Source of the DNA: Anaerolineae bacterium
Lineage (GTDB): Bacteria > Chloroflexota > Anaerolineae > Aggregatilineales > J027
Direction: 5' to 3'
DNA: 64,000 bases
NCBI GenBank assembly: GCA_008933735.1
Contig: WBUL01000007.1
Coordinates: 124,001-188,000, forward strand
The notes beneath the pieces are model-generated. The model made no database searches and had not been told where the DNA came from. It saw only the letters and a program-made list of their open reading frames with translations. The first letter of the stretch is position 1, and every line of letters starts with the position of its first letter. The position numbers and the translations under genes were made by a program. Shown piece by piece: positions 1 to 7,790 of this stretch.

Positions 1-2
1 CC

Positions 3-878
3 GGTCTGTTCCCGCTGTACACGGAATCTCAGAAATCGTTTTATATCGTGCTGGGGAGGAAAGACATCTGGGCGGTGGATTACGTGCGGATGCTGTATCC
101 CAACGCCGAAATCACGACGCCAAATCTGAATCGATTCAGATTAGAAGGAGATATCCCTGATATTCCCTTTATGTTTGGGGTCAGACTGCGCCCGGGGGAC
201 ATCAAAAGTTTGCAGGGGTTGGATGAACGGGGGCGGGGATTCTTATATGTTCGCCAAACAGGAGAATATCGTTTTCTGGTTCCGCCGGATGCTGCTATCA
301 CCCTGGACGGGGTAACACTCGAACCGCCTGAAACAGTCCTGGGGTTAAATGTCGGGCTGCATACGCTGGAAACCACCCATCCCTTGCAGTGGCAGCCGCC
401 TGGAACCTCCAACTATTATCCCGTTCCCTCCCATGCGCTGTATCATGCTCCGGTAGGCGTGATGGGTTTGCGCGGCTATTTTTACCCCAATCCGAACTGG
501 GAAGGCATTCCGGCCTCAGACCGGGTTGATCCGACTCCCTACACTTATTTTCACGAAATCCCCCTGGCACGTCCCTACACGGCACGATGGGTTGGGTGTT
601 TGCAAGTCCCCGCCGATGGAGACTATGAGATCACAGTAGAAACCGTTGGATATGCGGAAGTAAATATTAACGGGGAACAAATCCTGGCGGCGGCAACTGA
701 GGATGGGCAGGTTGGCGCGATTCGGACCCTCCAGACAGGTCAAATTCCCATTGAAATCCGCTATCGGGACACACAGGATTATTCCGCCCTGTACGTGCAG
801 TGGCGTCCCCTAACGCAAGGGGATTTGATGCCGCTGTCTCCGGTGCTGCTGTCCCCGGATGTTGAGGCATGTCAGTGA
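3..878 (+). CDS. C-terminal part of membrane/surface protein with two PA14-like beta-sandwich modules (5' end outside window)
   Basis: The reading frame is open from the first bases of the window, so the true start lies upstream; the GTG at 48 has no convincing SD and is internal. The visible 292 residues hold two beta-sandwich segments. The first has a 'GYFYPNP' opening followed by 'DGDYEITVETVGYAEVNING' (PA14-like) in the second half, and a shorter related segment ('TGEYRF', 'ITLDG') precedes it. PA14 modules bind carbohydrate. In Chloroflexota such modules are often carried at the C-terminus of multi-pass GT39-type membrane proteins, which fits other GT-C genes in the window, but the membrane part is not visible. 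Family assignment rests on pattern recognition only. Confidence 0.75.
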   Translation, partial: GLFPLYTESQKSFYIVLGRKDIWAVDYVRMLYPNAEITTPNLNRFRLEGDIPDIPFMFGVRLRPGDIKSLQGLDERGRGFLYVRQTGEYRFLVPPDAAITLDGVTLEPPETVLGLNVGLHTLETTHPLQWQPPGTSNYYPVPSHALYHAPVGVMGLRGYFYPNPNWEGIPASDRVDPTPYTYFHEIPLARPYTARWVGCLQVPADGDYEITVETVGYAEVNINGEQILAAATEDGQVGAIRTLQTGQIPIEIRYRDTQDYSALYVQWRPLTQGDLMPLSPVLLSPDVEACQ

Positions 879-900
879 GGGCGGACGTGCTGTCCGCCCT
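878..900. terminator. Hairpin between convergent genes
   Basis: A perfect 9-bp inverted repeat (AGGGCGGAC / GTCCGCCCT, 5-nt loop) sits directly at the stop codon of the first gene and just before the end of the convergent TPR gene. No U-run follows on either strand, so it is a likely but non-classical bidirectional terminator. Confidence 0.45.
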
Positions 901-903
901 GCC

Positions 904-1533
904 CTATGAGGATTCCTTTTCCTGATCACCACGCCGCAGTTGACGGCGGCGGCGGCGGTCACTGACGGTTTTGCCTTCCTCGCCAGCTTGTTCGGCGCGT
1001 TTTTCGCCCATTAATCGGTTTTTGACTACCAGAAGCTGTTTCGCCATTTTCTGACGCTGCGTTGGGTTGCGAATGGCCTCCAACCCCGCCTCATAGGCGG
1101 CAACAGCCTGCATCAGGTTGCCGGATTTAAACAGCATGTCCGCCAGCGCCAACACCGTTTCACCATAGTTATCATCGTCGCCCAGGTCACGGAAAATTGC
1201 GGCGGCTTCACGGTAAAATGTGGCGGCCTGTTCCTGGTTACCCTGCTTGGAATACGCCAGCGCCATGTTCCCCATCGCCTGGGCTTCCAGACGGCGGTTT
1301 TTCTGCTCACGGAAGGTTGCCAATCCACTTTCCATCAACTGAATGGCTTCGTCGTAGTTATCCATTGCCCGGTAGGCCAGACCCAAATTGACCTGCATTT
1401 CCGCCATGCCAATCACATCACTTTCCTGCTGGAAAGCATCAATGGCGGACTTGAAGGTTTGTGCTGCCCCTTCGTAATCGTGATCTTCGAATTGGCGAAT
1501 ACCCTTCGCCTGTAACAGTTTTCCTTCAGACAT
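904..1533 (-). CDS. TPR-repeat protein, partner of the upstream HTH regulator
   Basis: This 209-residue soluble protein is built of about four tetratricopeptide repeats covering residues 1-160 (for example 'AIQLMESGLATFREQKNRRLEAQAMGN' type helices). It ends in a highly basic tail ('RRRRRQLRRGDQEKESS'). TPR arrays mediate protein-protein contacts and no catalytic motif is visible. The ATG lies 2 nt after the stop of the tandem-HTH gene, so the two are almost certainly co-transcribed and translationally linked. It may be a protein-interaction partner of that regulator, but the sequence does not say what it binds. The basic tail could contact nucleic acid or membrane. Confidence 0.8.
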   Translation of the reverse strand: MSEGKLLQAKGIRQFEDHDYEGAAQTFKSAIDAFQQESDVIGMAEMQVNLGLAYRAMDNYDEAIQLMESGLATFREQKNRRLEAQAMGNMALAYSKQGNQEQAATFYREAAAIFRDLGDDDNYGETVLALADMLFKSGNLMQAVAAYEAGLEAIRNPTQRQKMAKQLLVVKNRLMGEKRAEQAGEEGKTVSDRRRRRQLRRGDQEKESS

Positions 1534-1535
1534 GG

Positions 1536-2303
1536 TTATAACGTAATCTCCAGAATACTTTCTGCTAACTCACGCAGCTTTTCGGTGTCCATTTTCGCCA
1601 GCTTGATTGCCAGCTCAATATAGCGGTGGTTGGACGGCTTGGCGATAAACTGACGGACTTCCGGCGGCATATGTAAAAAAAGCTCAAAGGCTTCCTGCGC
1701 TTCCAGGTAACGTCCAACCCGGTTTTCACCTTCCAGAAAAGCCGACTCGGTCACGCGCAGTGCCGAGGCCAGGGAACTGAGATGGGAAAGCGGGACAGCC
1801 CGCTGCCCATATTCGTACTGCATCAGGGTTTGCTCATCCAGGCCAACCCGCGCCGCCAGTTCGTCCGGTGTCAGCCCGGCCTGCTCCCGGTACAGCCGAA
1901 TCTCAACGCCGATCATACGATCACGGGTCGAAAGATATTCGTGCTGGTTGACCACTCGCTCTGCCATCTGCTCCAACAGAGTCTCTGTGCCGGACATGAG
2001 CTGGGTAATTGGCACTTCAAGGGTGTAAGCGATGAGTTCGAGCTGCGGCAAACTGGGCGAATCCTGACCAAACTCCCAGGCAACAAGCTGTTCCGGCGTG
2101 GTTTGCAGCGCTTCTGCCAGATGTTCAACCGTATACCCCCTGGCAATCCGCGCGTCACGGATTAACACGCCGACAATCCTCGCCCGTAGAGCATGGAGTT
2201 CGTTAAAATCAATGGGCTTGACTTTTTCTGCGGCCTGCTGCGCTTTGACTTCCGCCTGCTTTTTGAAGCGATTGGCTAAATCAGCAAAATCATTCAGGCT
2301 CAT
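1536..2303 (-). CDS. Transcriptional regulator with two XRE-type HTH domains
   Basis: The protein has 255 residues. After a charged N-terminal helix it carries two Cro/C1-type helix-turn-helix domains, at about 45-105 ('RIARGYTVEHLAEALQTTPEQL') and about 128-190 ('LYREQAGLTPDELAARVGLDEQTL'). The C-terminal third is helical ('HMPPEVRQFIAKPSNHRYIELAIKLAKM'). Both HTH units keep the Ala/Gly-Val recognition pattern expected of DNA binders, so one chain may recognise two half-sites. It is first in a two-gene operon with a TPR protein and is preceded by a good sigma-70-like promoter. Its target is unknown; autoregulation is possible but no clear operator was found. Confidence 0.85.
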   Translation of the reverse strand: MSLNDFADLANRFKKQAEVKAQQAAEKVKPIDFNELHALRARIVGVLIRDARIARGYTVEHLAEALQTTPEQLVAWEFGQDSPSLPQLELIAYTLEVPITQLMSGTETLLEQMAERVVNQHEYLSTRDRMIGVEIRLYREQAGLTPDELAARVGLDEQTLMQYEYGQRAVPLSHLSSLASALRVTESAFLEGENRVGRYLEAQEAFELFLHMPPEVRQFIAKPSNHRYIELAIKLAKMDTEKLRELAESILEITL

Positions 2304-2328
2304 CCAACTGACCTTTTGAATTTCTGGT

Positions 2329-2357
2329 ATTATATTAAGACTGGCAATTTAAGACAA
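2329..2357 (-). promoter_or_regulatory. Sigma-70-like promoter for the HTH-TPR operon
   Basis: On the minus strand, TTGTCT (2357-2352) and TATAAT (2334-2329) are separated by exactly 17 nt. Transcription would start about 20 nt before the ATG at 2303, and an AAAGG ribosome-binding site sits about 9 nt before that ATG. Confidence 0.65.
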
Positions 2358-2364
2358 ACCGCGT

Positions 2365-2961
2365 TCAATCTGTTTCGCACAGCTTCCCGTCTTCCACATG
2401 AAAGGTGAAGGTTGTTTCAAATGTCTCCGGATAAGAGCCAGCGAGCTCAACCTGCGCGGAATACTCACAAACAATGGTATTGTCCGGGCCTTCGGTGCAG
2501 TCAACATAGTTAACCGTAATCTGTTCAAGCTCGTCTAAATCTGCCGGGTCAAGCTGTTCGGAAGGGCAAATATATAAATTGGCGCCAGCGACATCACCAG
2601 AAAATGCTGTCCAGATGACAAATTCAGCCTCATCACCCGTCATGACTCCGTCATGAGGATCAAAGCCCTGAAAGATTACATCCCCCCCTCCGTTCACCGG
2701 AGGAAGACCAAGCTCTTCCATAATCATGTTCAGGATAGGCTCGGCACAGGTTGTGGCCATATCAACCAGGAACTGAAAAATCTGCCCTAAGTCCTCCAGG
2801 GTAGCTGCATTTTCCAGCCGGAACATCAATTCATTCACCACATAGTCAAACTGGCAGTAATAAGGCAGTTCGGGGATACCAGAGGGTTCCTGGGCGAACG
2901 TGGTTCCAGCGGGAACACCGATCACGGCAATAAGTACCAGTATGAGGGAGAGTCGTCTCAT
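2365..2961 (-). CDS. Secreted hypothetical protein
   Basis: This 198-residue protein has a classical Sec signal peptide (MRRLSLILVLIAVIGVPAG..FAQ) and a predicted cleavage after FAQ. The mature part is acidic with six to seven cysteines ('YYCQFDY', 'TTCAEP', 'LYICPSEQ', 'YVDCTEG', 'IVCEYS', 'KLCETD'), suggesting a disulfide-stabilised extracellular beta domain in the C-terminal half. The ATG at 2961 is chosen because GAAGGA lies 8 nt upstream; an in-frame TTG at 2979 would add six residues but destroys the spacing. I do not recognise the family. It is the last gene before the HTH operon promoter on the same strand. Confidence 0.7.
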   Translation of the reverse strand: MRRLSLILVLIAVIGVPAGTTFAQEPSGIPELPYYCQFDYVVNELMFRLENAATLEDLGQIFQFLVDMATTCAEPILNMIMEELGLPPVNGGGDVIFQGFDPHDGVMTGDEAEFVIWTAFSGDVAGANLYICPSEQLDPADLDELEQITVNYVDCTEGPDNTIVCEYSAQVELAGSYPETFETTFTFHVEDGKLCETD

Positions 2962-3001
2962 CGTTTTTTCCTTCAGCAAATTTGCACTTTAATTGTAACG
3001 C

Positions 3002-3027
3002 AAAAAAAAGCCCGATGGTTCGGGCTT
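3002..3027 (-). terminator. Rho-independent terminator of the sortase gene
   Basis: On the minus strand, AAGCCCGA and TCGGGCTT form an 8-bp stem with a 4-nt loop, followed by a run of T (the A8 tract on the plus strand). It lies 28-53 nt after the sortase stop codon. Confidence 0.85.
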
Positions 3028-3054
3028 CCAGTAGAATGGGAGGGAAAAATGTAC

Positions 3055-3555
3055 TTATCCAGCAACAGGGGTAGCGATGATAACCAGACGATTCATGAAT
3101 TGTCCTGAGTTCGCATCGTAACCCGAACAGGTCAGCAGCGTCAGCCGTTCAGCTCCATCCTGAGATACCACACTCAGATCATCGTAAGCGACGACTTTTT
3201 TCTCCGTGACCAGGTAGAGTGTCTCTATGTTGTCCTGCCGGATCAAAATCTCATCACCGAGGTGAATCCGGTTCAGGCGGTAAAAAACTGACGGGCTGCC
3301 ATCGGGGAAATCGTAATGTCCACCGATTACCGTATTGCCACCCTGACCAATCCAGGGTGTCCCTTGCAGATGGCCCACCTTCATACCGAGCTGCTCGGTA
3401 TTCCAGACTGCTGCACCGTTTTGCATCTCGATATTGACAACGGTGAGTGAGGCACGAATTTTGAGCGAAGGAATTTCCAACACAACCTCATCACTGCCCG
3501 CCTGCACAGGCAAAACAGTGAGAACCAGGAATAGAACTACCATTAAAGTCTTCAT
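3055..3555 (-). CDS. Sortase-family transpeptidase, short form
   Basis: This 166-residue protein has an N-terminal signal/anchor (residues 1-20) and a complete sortase catalytic set: His80 in 'GGHYD', Cys143 in 'TLLTCSG' and Arg156 in 'NRLVIIA'. Sortases cleave a C-terminal sorting motif and join the protein to the cell wall or to another protein at the outer face of the membrane. The short length and lack of a C-terminal membrane helix resemble the class D/E/F group rather than class A with its usual flanks; the exact class is not determined. No gene in the window shows an obvious LPxTG-type sorting signal, so its substrate is probably encoded elsewhere. It is followed by its own terminator. 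Confidence 0.88.
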   Translation of the reverse strand: MKTLMVVLFLVLTVLPVQAGSDEVVLEIPSLKIRASLTVVNIEMQNGAAVWNTEQLGMKVGHLQGTPWIGQGGNTVIGGHYDFPDGSPSVFYRLNRIHLGDEILIRQDNIETLYLVTEKKVVAYDDLSVVSQDGAERLTLLTCSGYDANSGQFMNRLVIIATPVAG

Positions 3556-3639
3556 GTTATCAACATAGCCAAAAGTTAAGCCAAAATCAACATTTGACAG
3601 CGGTTTTCATAAAAAATTCAGTGTGCCTTAAGGGAAATC

Positions 3640-3665
3640 ACGGGGCGGCTGTTGAACCACCCCGT
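3640..3665 (-). terminator. Hairpin after the LysM gene
   Basis: ACGGGGCGG (3640-3648) pairs with CCACCCCGT (3657-3665), a 9-bp stem with one wobble and an 8-nt loop, 8-33 nt past the LysM stop. The following tract on the minus strand is only weakly U-rich, so termination efficiency is uncertain. Confidence 0.5.
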
Positions 3666-3672
3666 AGGGGGC

Positions 3673-4563
3673 TTACTGATTCACAAAATAATTCATCGCC
3701 CAGAATCCGCCCTGGGCTGTATACCCGGAGATGCTGACTGTCAATTGATTGACTGCCGCACCGCCAGGCCAGGTTGCCGGAATCGTGACCTGATGCTGGA
3801 ACTGTCCATTTGCATCCGCACTGACCGTCGCCAGCACATCACTTTTCAGGCTAAGGACTTGCTTTTCCAGATACAGGTTCACAGTCGAGTTAGGTGGATA
3901 ATTGCTGCCGGATACCGTCACTGTTGCGCCGGGTTTGGCGACGTTTGGTTGAATAGTAATCAGAGGAATCGTATTCGGGCCGTTGGGCAGATACCAGACG
4001 GGACTACCCGTAGACGGGCTGCCTGTTCCAGGTGGAATCCGCAGACTTTCACCCAGAAAAACAATATTGACATTTGTGATATTATTCGCTTGAGCGATCT
4101 CCACCAGAGAAACACCAAATTTCTGGCTGATGAGAAACAGGTTGTCTCCTGCCGCAACCACATATTCCTGCCAGCCGGTTGGCAGAGCGCTCCCCTGACC
4201 CCGCACAAATCCCAGTACACGGCTTGGGGCCGTACCAGTGACGGTGCCGGTCGAAGGAGCCGTACCGGTCGTCGGGCCGCCCGTTCCCGTATTCGATCCC
4301 GTTGATGGCGTTGTAGTGGGAGCAGGTTGGGCTGAAACCAGACCATCCAGACACAGCACCTGCCCAATCAAAAGGCGTGCATTCGGCGCTAAGCCATTCG
4401 CCTGCGCGAGTTCCGTGGCATCAACACCGTAGCGCCGGGCGATGCTGGCAAGGGAATCCCCATCCCAAACCATCACCGGATTTACACAACCCTGCTGCTG
4501 GGCACTTACCGCCGGAACTGCCACGAGCATCATCACAATCAAAACCAGTAAAAAGCGTGGCAT
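3673..4563 (-). CDS. Secreted protein with two LysM domains and an Ig-like C-terminal domain
   Basis: This 296-residue protein starts with a signal peptide (MPRFLLVLIVMMLVAVPAVSAQ). LysM domain 1 spans about 26-73 ('VWDGDSLASIARRYGVDATELAQANGL'). A Pro/Thr/Gly-rich linker follows, then LysM domain 2 at about 130-178 ('VAAGDNLFLISQKFGVSLVEIAQANNI') and a beta-rich C-terminal domain ('NVAKPGATVTVSGSNYPPNSTVNLYL') resembling IPT/TIG or Ig-like folds. LysM units bind N-acetylglucosamine in peptidoglycan, so the protein is probably wall-attached outside the membrane. An AAAGG site precedes the ATG by 7 nt. No catalytic domain is visible; it may be a structural or carrier protein. Confidence 0.85.
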   Translation of the reverse strand: MPRFLLVLIVMMLVAVPAVSAQQQGCVNPVMVWDGDSLASIARRYGVDATELAQANGLAPNARLLIGQVLCLDGLVSAQPAPTTTPSTGSNTGTGGPTTGTAPSTGTVTGTAPSRVLGFVRGQGSALPTGWQEYVVAAGDNLFLISQKFGVSLVEIAQANNITNVNIVFLGESLRIPPGTGSPSTGSPVWYLPNGPNTIPLITIQPNVAKPGATVTVSGSNYPPNSTVNLYLEKQVLSLKSDVLATVSADANGQFQHQVTIPATWPGGAAVNQLTVSISGYTAQGGFWAMNYFVNQ

Positions 4564-4617
4564 TTTCTAACCTTTCTTAATCCGCTTTTGTATCCCATTT
4601 TAGTCCAGCGGTATTTC

Positions 4618-5346
4618 TTACGAAAGTTTCTCGCTCAACTCGATGTACAGGCGCTTGTTTGCTCCCCCTTTGCTCTGATACTTCGTGATTTTAATGGTAC
4701 CGACTTCCGATGTATTCCGGACATGAGTGCCGCCATCCGCCTGTAAATCCAGCCCGATGATCTCCACTGTGCGAACCTCAGTGATGCCTTCCGGCAGCAG
4801 GTTAATTTTGGTGCGAATCAGGTCGGGTATCTGGAAGGCTTCTTCACGCGGGAAAAACTGAACCCGTACCTCACGTCCCATTTGCACCTCCGCGTTAATT
4901 TTCTCCTCAATTTCGGCAATCATCTCGCGGGTCAGTTCATCAAATTCAAAATCCATGCGCCCCGTGAGCAGTTCCATATTGCCGCCCGTGACCGATTTAC
5001 CGTAGTCCCGCCAGATAACCCCGCACAAAATGTGCATGGCCGTATGAGTCCGCATGGCTGCATAACGCCGTTCCCAGTCAATTTTTCCTGTGACCCTCGT
5101 GCCGACAGCAGGCAGTGTATCCCCCTCGACAACATGCAGCACGGTGTCACCCTCTTTTTTGGCCCTGGCAACCCTGTAGACCTGATCAGCGGTCACCAGT
5201 TCGCCCATATCGGCCTGCTGACCACCCCCACCTGGATAAAATGCGGTACGATCCAAGATCACCATTTTATTTTCCGCGTTAACGCCTGTCACGGCAGCGT
5301 CAAACTCCCTGAGATATGAATCCGTCGTATAAAGCAGTTCCGTCAT
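4618..5346 (-). CDS. alaX: Alanyl-tRNA editing protein AlaX
   Basis: This 242-residue free-standing editing protein is homologous to the editing half of alanyl-tRNA synthetase. Such proteins hydrolyse Ser- (or Gly-) tRNA(Ala) in the cytoplasm. The hallmark 'FYPGGGGQ' loop is at residues 37-43. The zinc motif HxxxH is intact (His101, His105), followed by 'LQADGGTHV', where His208 is present but the position usually occupied by Cys carries Asp204. Length fits the AlaX-M class. The gene faces the MFS carrier gene head-to-head with an 80-nt spacer. Metal binding may be altered by the Asp substitution, otherwise the fold signature is strong. Confidence 0.9.
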   Translation of the reverse strand: MTELLYTTDSYLREFDAAVTGVNAENKMVILDRTAFYPGGGGQQADMGELVTADQVYRVARAKKEGDTVLHVVEGDTLPAVGTRVTGKIDWERRYAAMRTHTAMHILCGVIWRDYGKSVTGGNMELLTGRMDFEFDELTREMIAEIEEKINAEVQMGREVRVQFFPREEAFQIPDLIRTKINLLPEGITEVRTVEIIGLDLQADGGTHVRNTSEVGTIKITKYQSKGGANKRLYIELSEKLS

Positions 5347-5425
5347 GATTCCGTTTCCTATGGCCTTCTTGCTATTGGTTTGCGATTATCAGAAAATAGA
5401 TTCTACCGACTTACTGGACAACTCT

Positions 5426-6664
5426 ATGTTTGAAAACCCTGCGGTTCGACGCATCACTATAACTCTTTTTGCCTCGCGGAGTCTATTCAGCGCGGCTCAA
5501 ATTGCCTGCGCCACAGTATTGTCTATTGTGGCAGTGGATCTAAGCGGCAGCGACAAAGCCGCAGGCATCCCGCAGACCATTTCGACTTTTTCCTGGGCGC
5601 TGGTGGCCTTCCCGATGGGTATCCTGATGGACAGCTATGGACGCCGCAGCAGCTTAACGGTGGGCTACATCGCGGGGGTGCTGGGCTGTCTGCTGGGCGG
5701 GTTGGCGATTATCCAGCATTCATACGTCATGCTGCTGGTTGGCGTAGTCCTGCTGGGCATCACCCGCAGTGGCAGCGAACAGAGCCGATTTATCGCTGCT
5801 GAAATTCACCCGGAAGACCGCCGCGCTAAGATTATCGGCATGGTGATTTTCGCCAGCACCATCGGCGCCATCGGCGGCCCGGCACTGGTCGCGCCCAGCG
5901 GATATTTTGTTAACGACCATTACAATTTGCCCAAGGAGGCGGGGCCCTGGCTGTTTTCGGCAGGGCTAATGGCGATCACCACCCTGGCAACCTTCATTCT
6001 GCTGCGGCCCGACCCGCGTGATTTTGCAGCGGCGGCAAAAACAATCCATATCTCATCAGACAGTGCCCGCCCTCTGAGAGTCATCTTCAGCACGCCGCAG
6101 GTGCAGGTCGCCATTGCTGCGATGCTGATTGGACAGTTTGTAATGGTGCTGCTGATGGGCATTACCCCACTTCATATGAAGAATCACAGCCATTCGCTGG
6201 GAGAAATCTCCGTTGTTTTTATGGCCCACACCCTGGGGATGTTTGGCCTTTCCAGCATGACGGGGTATCTGATTGACCGCTTTGGTCGGGTAAATATGAT
6301 CGTCGGTGGCGCGGTGGTGCTGATTCTGTCAGCGGTACTTGCACCCCTTTCCACAGAAACTTACGCACTGGTTATCGCGCTGTTTTTGCTGGGGCTGGGC
6401 TGGAATTTCTGTTATATCGGTGGGTCGTCGCTGCTGTCGGATGCGCTCACCAGTGCAGAACGCGGTAAAGCCCAGGGGATGAACGAAGCGATGGTTGCGC
6501 TGGCTTCCGGTGCAGCGAGTCTGAGTTCGGGTTTTATTTTTGATGCGGGTGGTTACCTGGCAGTCAGCATCATCGGGCTGATCTTCGTTTTAATTCTGAC
6601 CGGGTACATCGGCGGTTATGCGCCCCGTGCGGTGGAACAGACGGCTCAGTCTACCACATCGTAA
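5426..6664 (+). CDS. MFS transporter
   Basis: About 412 residues with around 12 hydrophobic segments and the MFS loop 2-3 signature 'GILMDSYGRRSS', plus the symmetrical 'GYLIDRFGRVN' in the second half. It is an inner-membrane secondary carrier, with drug/metabolite efflux the most likely class but substrate unknown. An in-frame ATG at 5345 would overlap the start of alaX and adds a poor N-terminus, so the ATG at 5426 is preferred; its SD is weak. The 3' end overlaps the convergent secreted-protein gene by 19 nt. Confidence 0.85.
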   Translation: MFENPAVRRITITLFASRSLFSAAQIACATVLSIVAVDLSGSDKAAGIPQTISTFSWALVAFPMGILMDSYGRRSSLTVGYIAGVLGCLLGGLAIIQHSYVMLLVGVVLLGITRSGSEQSRFIAAEIHPEDRRAKIIGMVIFASTIGAIGGPALVAPSGYFVNDHYNLPKEAGPWLFSAGLMAITTLATFILLRPDPRDFAAAAKTIHISSDSARPLRVIFSTPQVQVAIAAMLIGQFVMVLLMGITPLHMKNHSHSLGEISVVFMAHTLGMFGLSSMTGYLIDRFGRVNMIVGGAVVLILSAVLAPLSTETYALVIALFLLGLGWNFCYIGGSSLLSDALTSAERGKAQGMNEAMVALASGAASLSSGFIFDAGGYLAVSIIGLIFVLILTGYIGGYAPRAVEQTAQSTTS

Positions 6665-7389
6665 TAGTTGGAAATGATCTCATATGAAAATTCCAGCACC
6701 AGATCGTCAGTTTCAATCGGGAGGTCGAGAAACACCTCGGTTCTTAGCAGTTGTCCCGTCTCAAAATGGGTGGCGACTTGCAGCGAGAGAGTGCCGTTTT
6801 CAGCGATAAATTCAAGCAGTTGACCGCGCTCAAGCTGATCGCTCAACGGATTCATATCCAAGTTCAGCGCGGACAGGCTGGCAAGCAAATCCACTTCAAG
6901 CTCATATTCCTGAACCACCTCCCCTCGCACGTCGCGCACGCCGAGGTCATACACTGCCGTGACGTTCTCCAGCAGCACCTCCATATCAACCAAAACGGGC
7001 AGCCCCTGCGTGACCACCTCTTCTACCTCGCTGGCAGATTCAAGTGCTTCCTCTGAAATCTCAAAATCGGTGTGTGCGGTTGTCTCTCGCATGGTTTCCA
7101 TGTCCGAGGTCAGCACCGACTGTGTGAAATCCACACTGCCGGAAATTTCCGTTTCGTCCACCTCCAGCAGAATTTCCCGAACGGTCACATTTGTTTCCCA
7201 TGTCTCGGACGACCGTGTATAGGCAAGGGTAGTCGTTTCCTGTATCGACTGGCTGTAAGACTGCCACGTCTCGGCTTTTTCAAAAGACTCCCTGACTTCA
7301 TCCAAAAGCGCCTGCTGGTCATCGGTCAACTGCGCGAAGACCATCGCCGGAAAAGCCATCCACAACAACACTGGTAATAATCGCCGCAT
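6646..7389 (-). CDS. Secreted hypothetical protein, lipoprotein-carrier-like beta fold possible
   Basis: This 247-residue protein has a signal peptide (MRRLLPVLLWMAFPAMVFAQ). The mature region is acidic and beta-rich, with alternating segments such as 'VTVREILLEVDETEISGSVDF' and 'QYELEVDLLASLSAL'. This resembles LolA/LppX-like half-barrel proteins seen in many Chloroflexota genomes, but the resemblance is only by pattern. The ATG at 7389 is preferred because GGGAG lies 8 nt upstream; an upstream in-frame GTG at 7437 lacks a site. The 3' end overlaps the MFS gene. Confidence 0.65.
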   Translation of the reverse strand: MRRLLPVLLWMAFPAMVFAQLTDDQQALLDEVRESFEKAETWQSYSQSIQETTTLAYTRSSETWETNVTVREILLEVDETEISGSVDFTQSVLTSDMETMRETTAHTDFEISEEALESASEVEEVVTQGLPVLVDMEVLLENVTAVYDLGVRDVRGEVVQEYELEVDLLASLSALNLDMNPLSDQLERGQLLEFIAENGTLSLQVATHFETGQLLRTEVFLDLPIETDDLVLEFSYEIISNYYDVVD

Positions 7390-7481
7390 CACTATTCTCC
7401 CTGCCCCTGACTCTACACCGCGCTGCAACTTTTTCACAAGGTTTGCGTATTACCTAACAAGAAACAAGAATGGGAATGATC

Positions 7482-7790
7482 ATGGACGAGCGCTACAAAC
7501 GGGCGCGAAAGCGCGTCAAACAACTGAAGGAATTTTACAGCCATCTGGGATCATATGTCCTGGTGATGGCTTTTTTGAGTGTCATTAACCTCGCCACCAG
7601 CGATTATCCCTGGGTCATCTGGCCCGCGATGGGCTGGGGGTTGGGGTTAGCCTTCCACGCGGCGTCGGTCTTCCTGCCGAGTTTTTTCGGGGAAGACTGG
7701 GAAGAACGTAAAATCCAGGAACTCATGGCAAAAGAGAGTGGGGATCGCAAAGCCAAAAACGATTACTTTTATGAGGAGGAAGAGTCATGA
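7482..7790 (+). CDS. 2TM-domain membrane protein, copy 1
   Basis: A small protein of 102 residues with the 2TM-domain pattern: a basic N-terminal helix ('DERYKRARKRVKQLKEFY'), two membrane segments at about 25-45 and 50-72, and a charged C-terminal helix containing 'WEERKIQELMAKE'. The start at ATG 7482 matches the start of its downstream paralogue; in-frame ATGs at 7470 and 7476 are alternatives. 2TM domains are also found in histidine kinases and small membrane proteins of unknown role. The stop overlaps the start of the paralogue by 4 nt (ATGA), so the two are translationally coupled and probably form a complex. Confidence 0.8.
   Translation: MDERYKRARKRVKQLKEFYSHLGSYVLVMAFLSVINLATSDYPWVIWPAMGWGLGLAFHAASVFLPSFFGEDWEERKIQELMAKESGDRKAKNDYFYEEEES

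Noticed and set aside
3652-4305. 217-codon plus-strand frame opposite the LysM gene
   Set aside because: Shadow frame antisense to a well supported secreted LysM protein.
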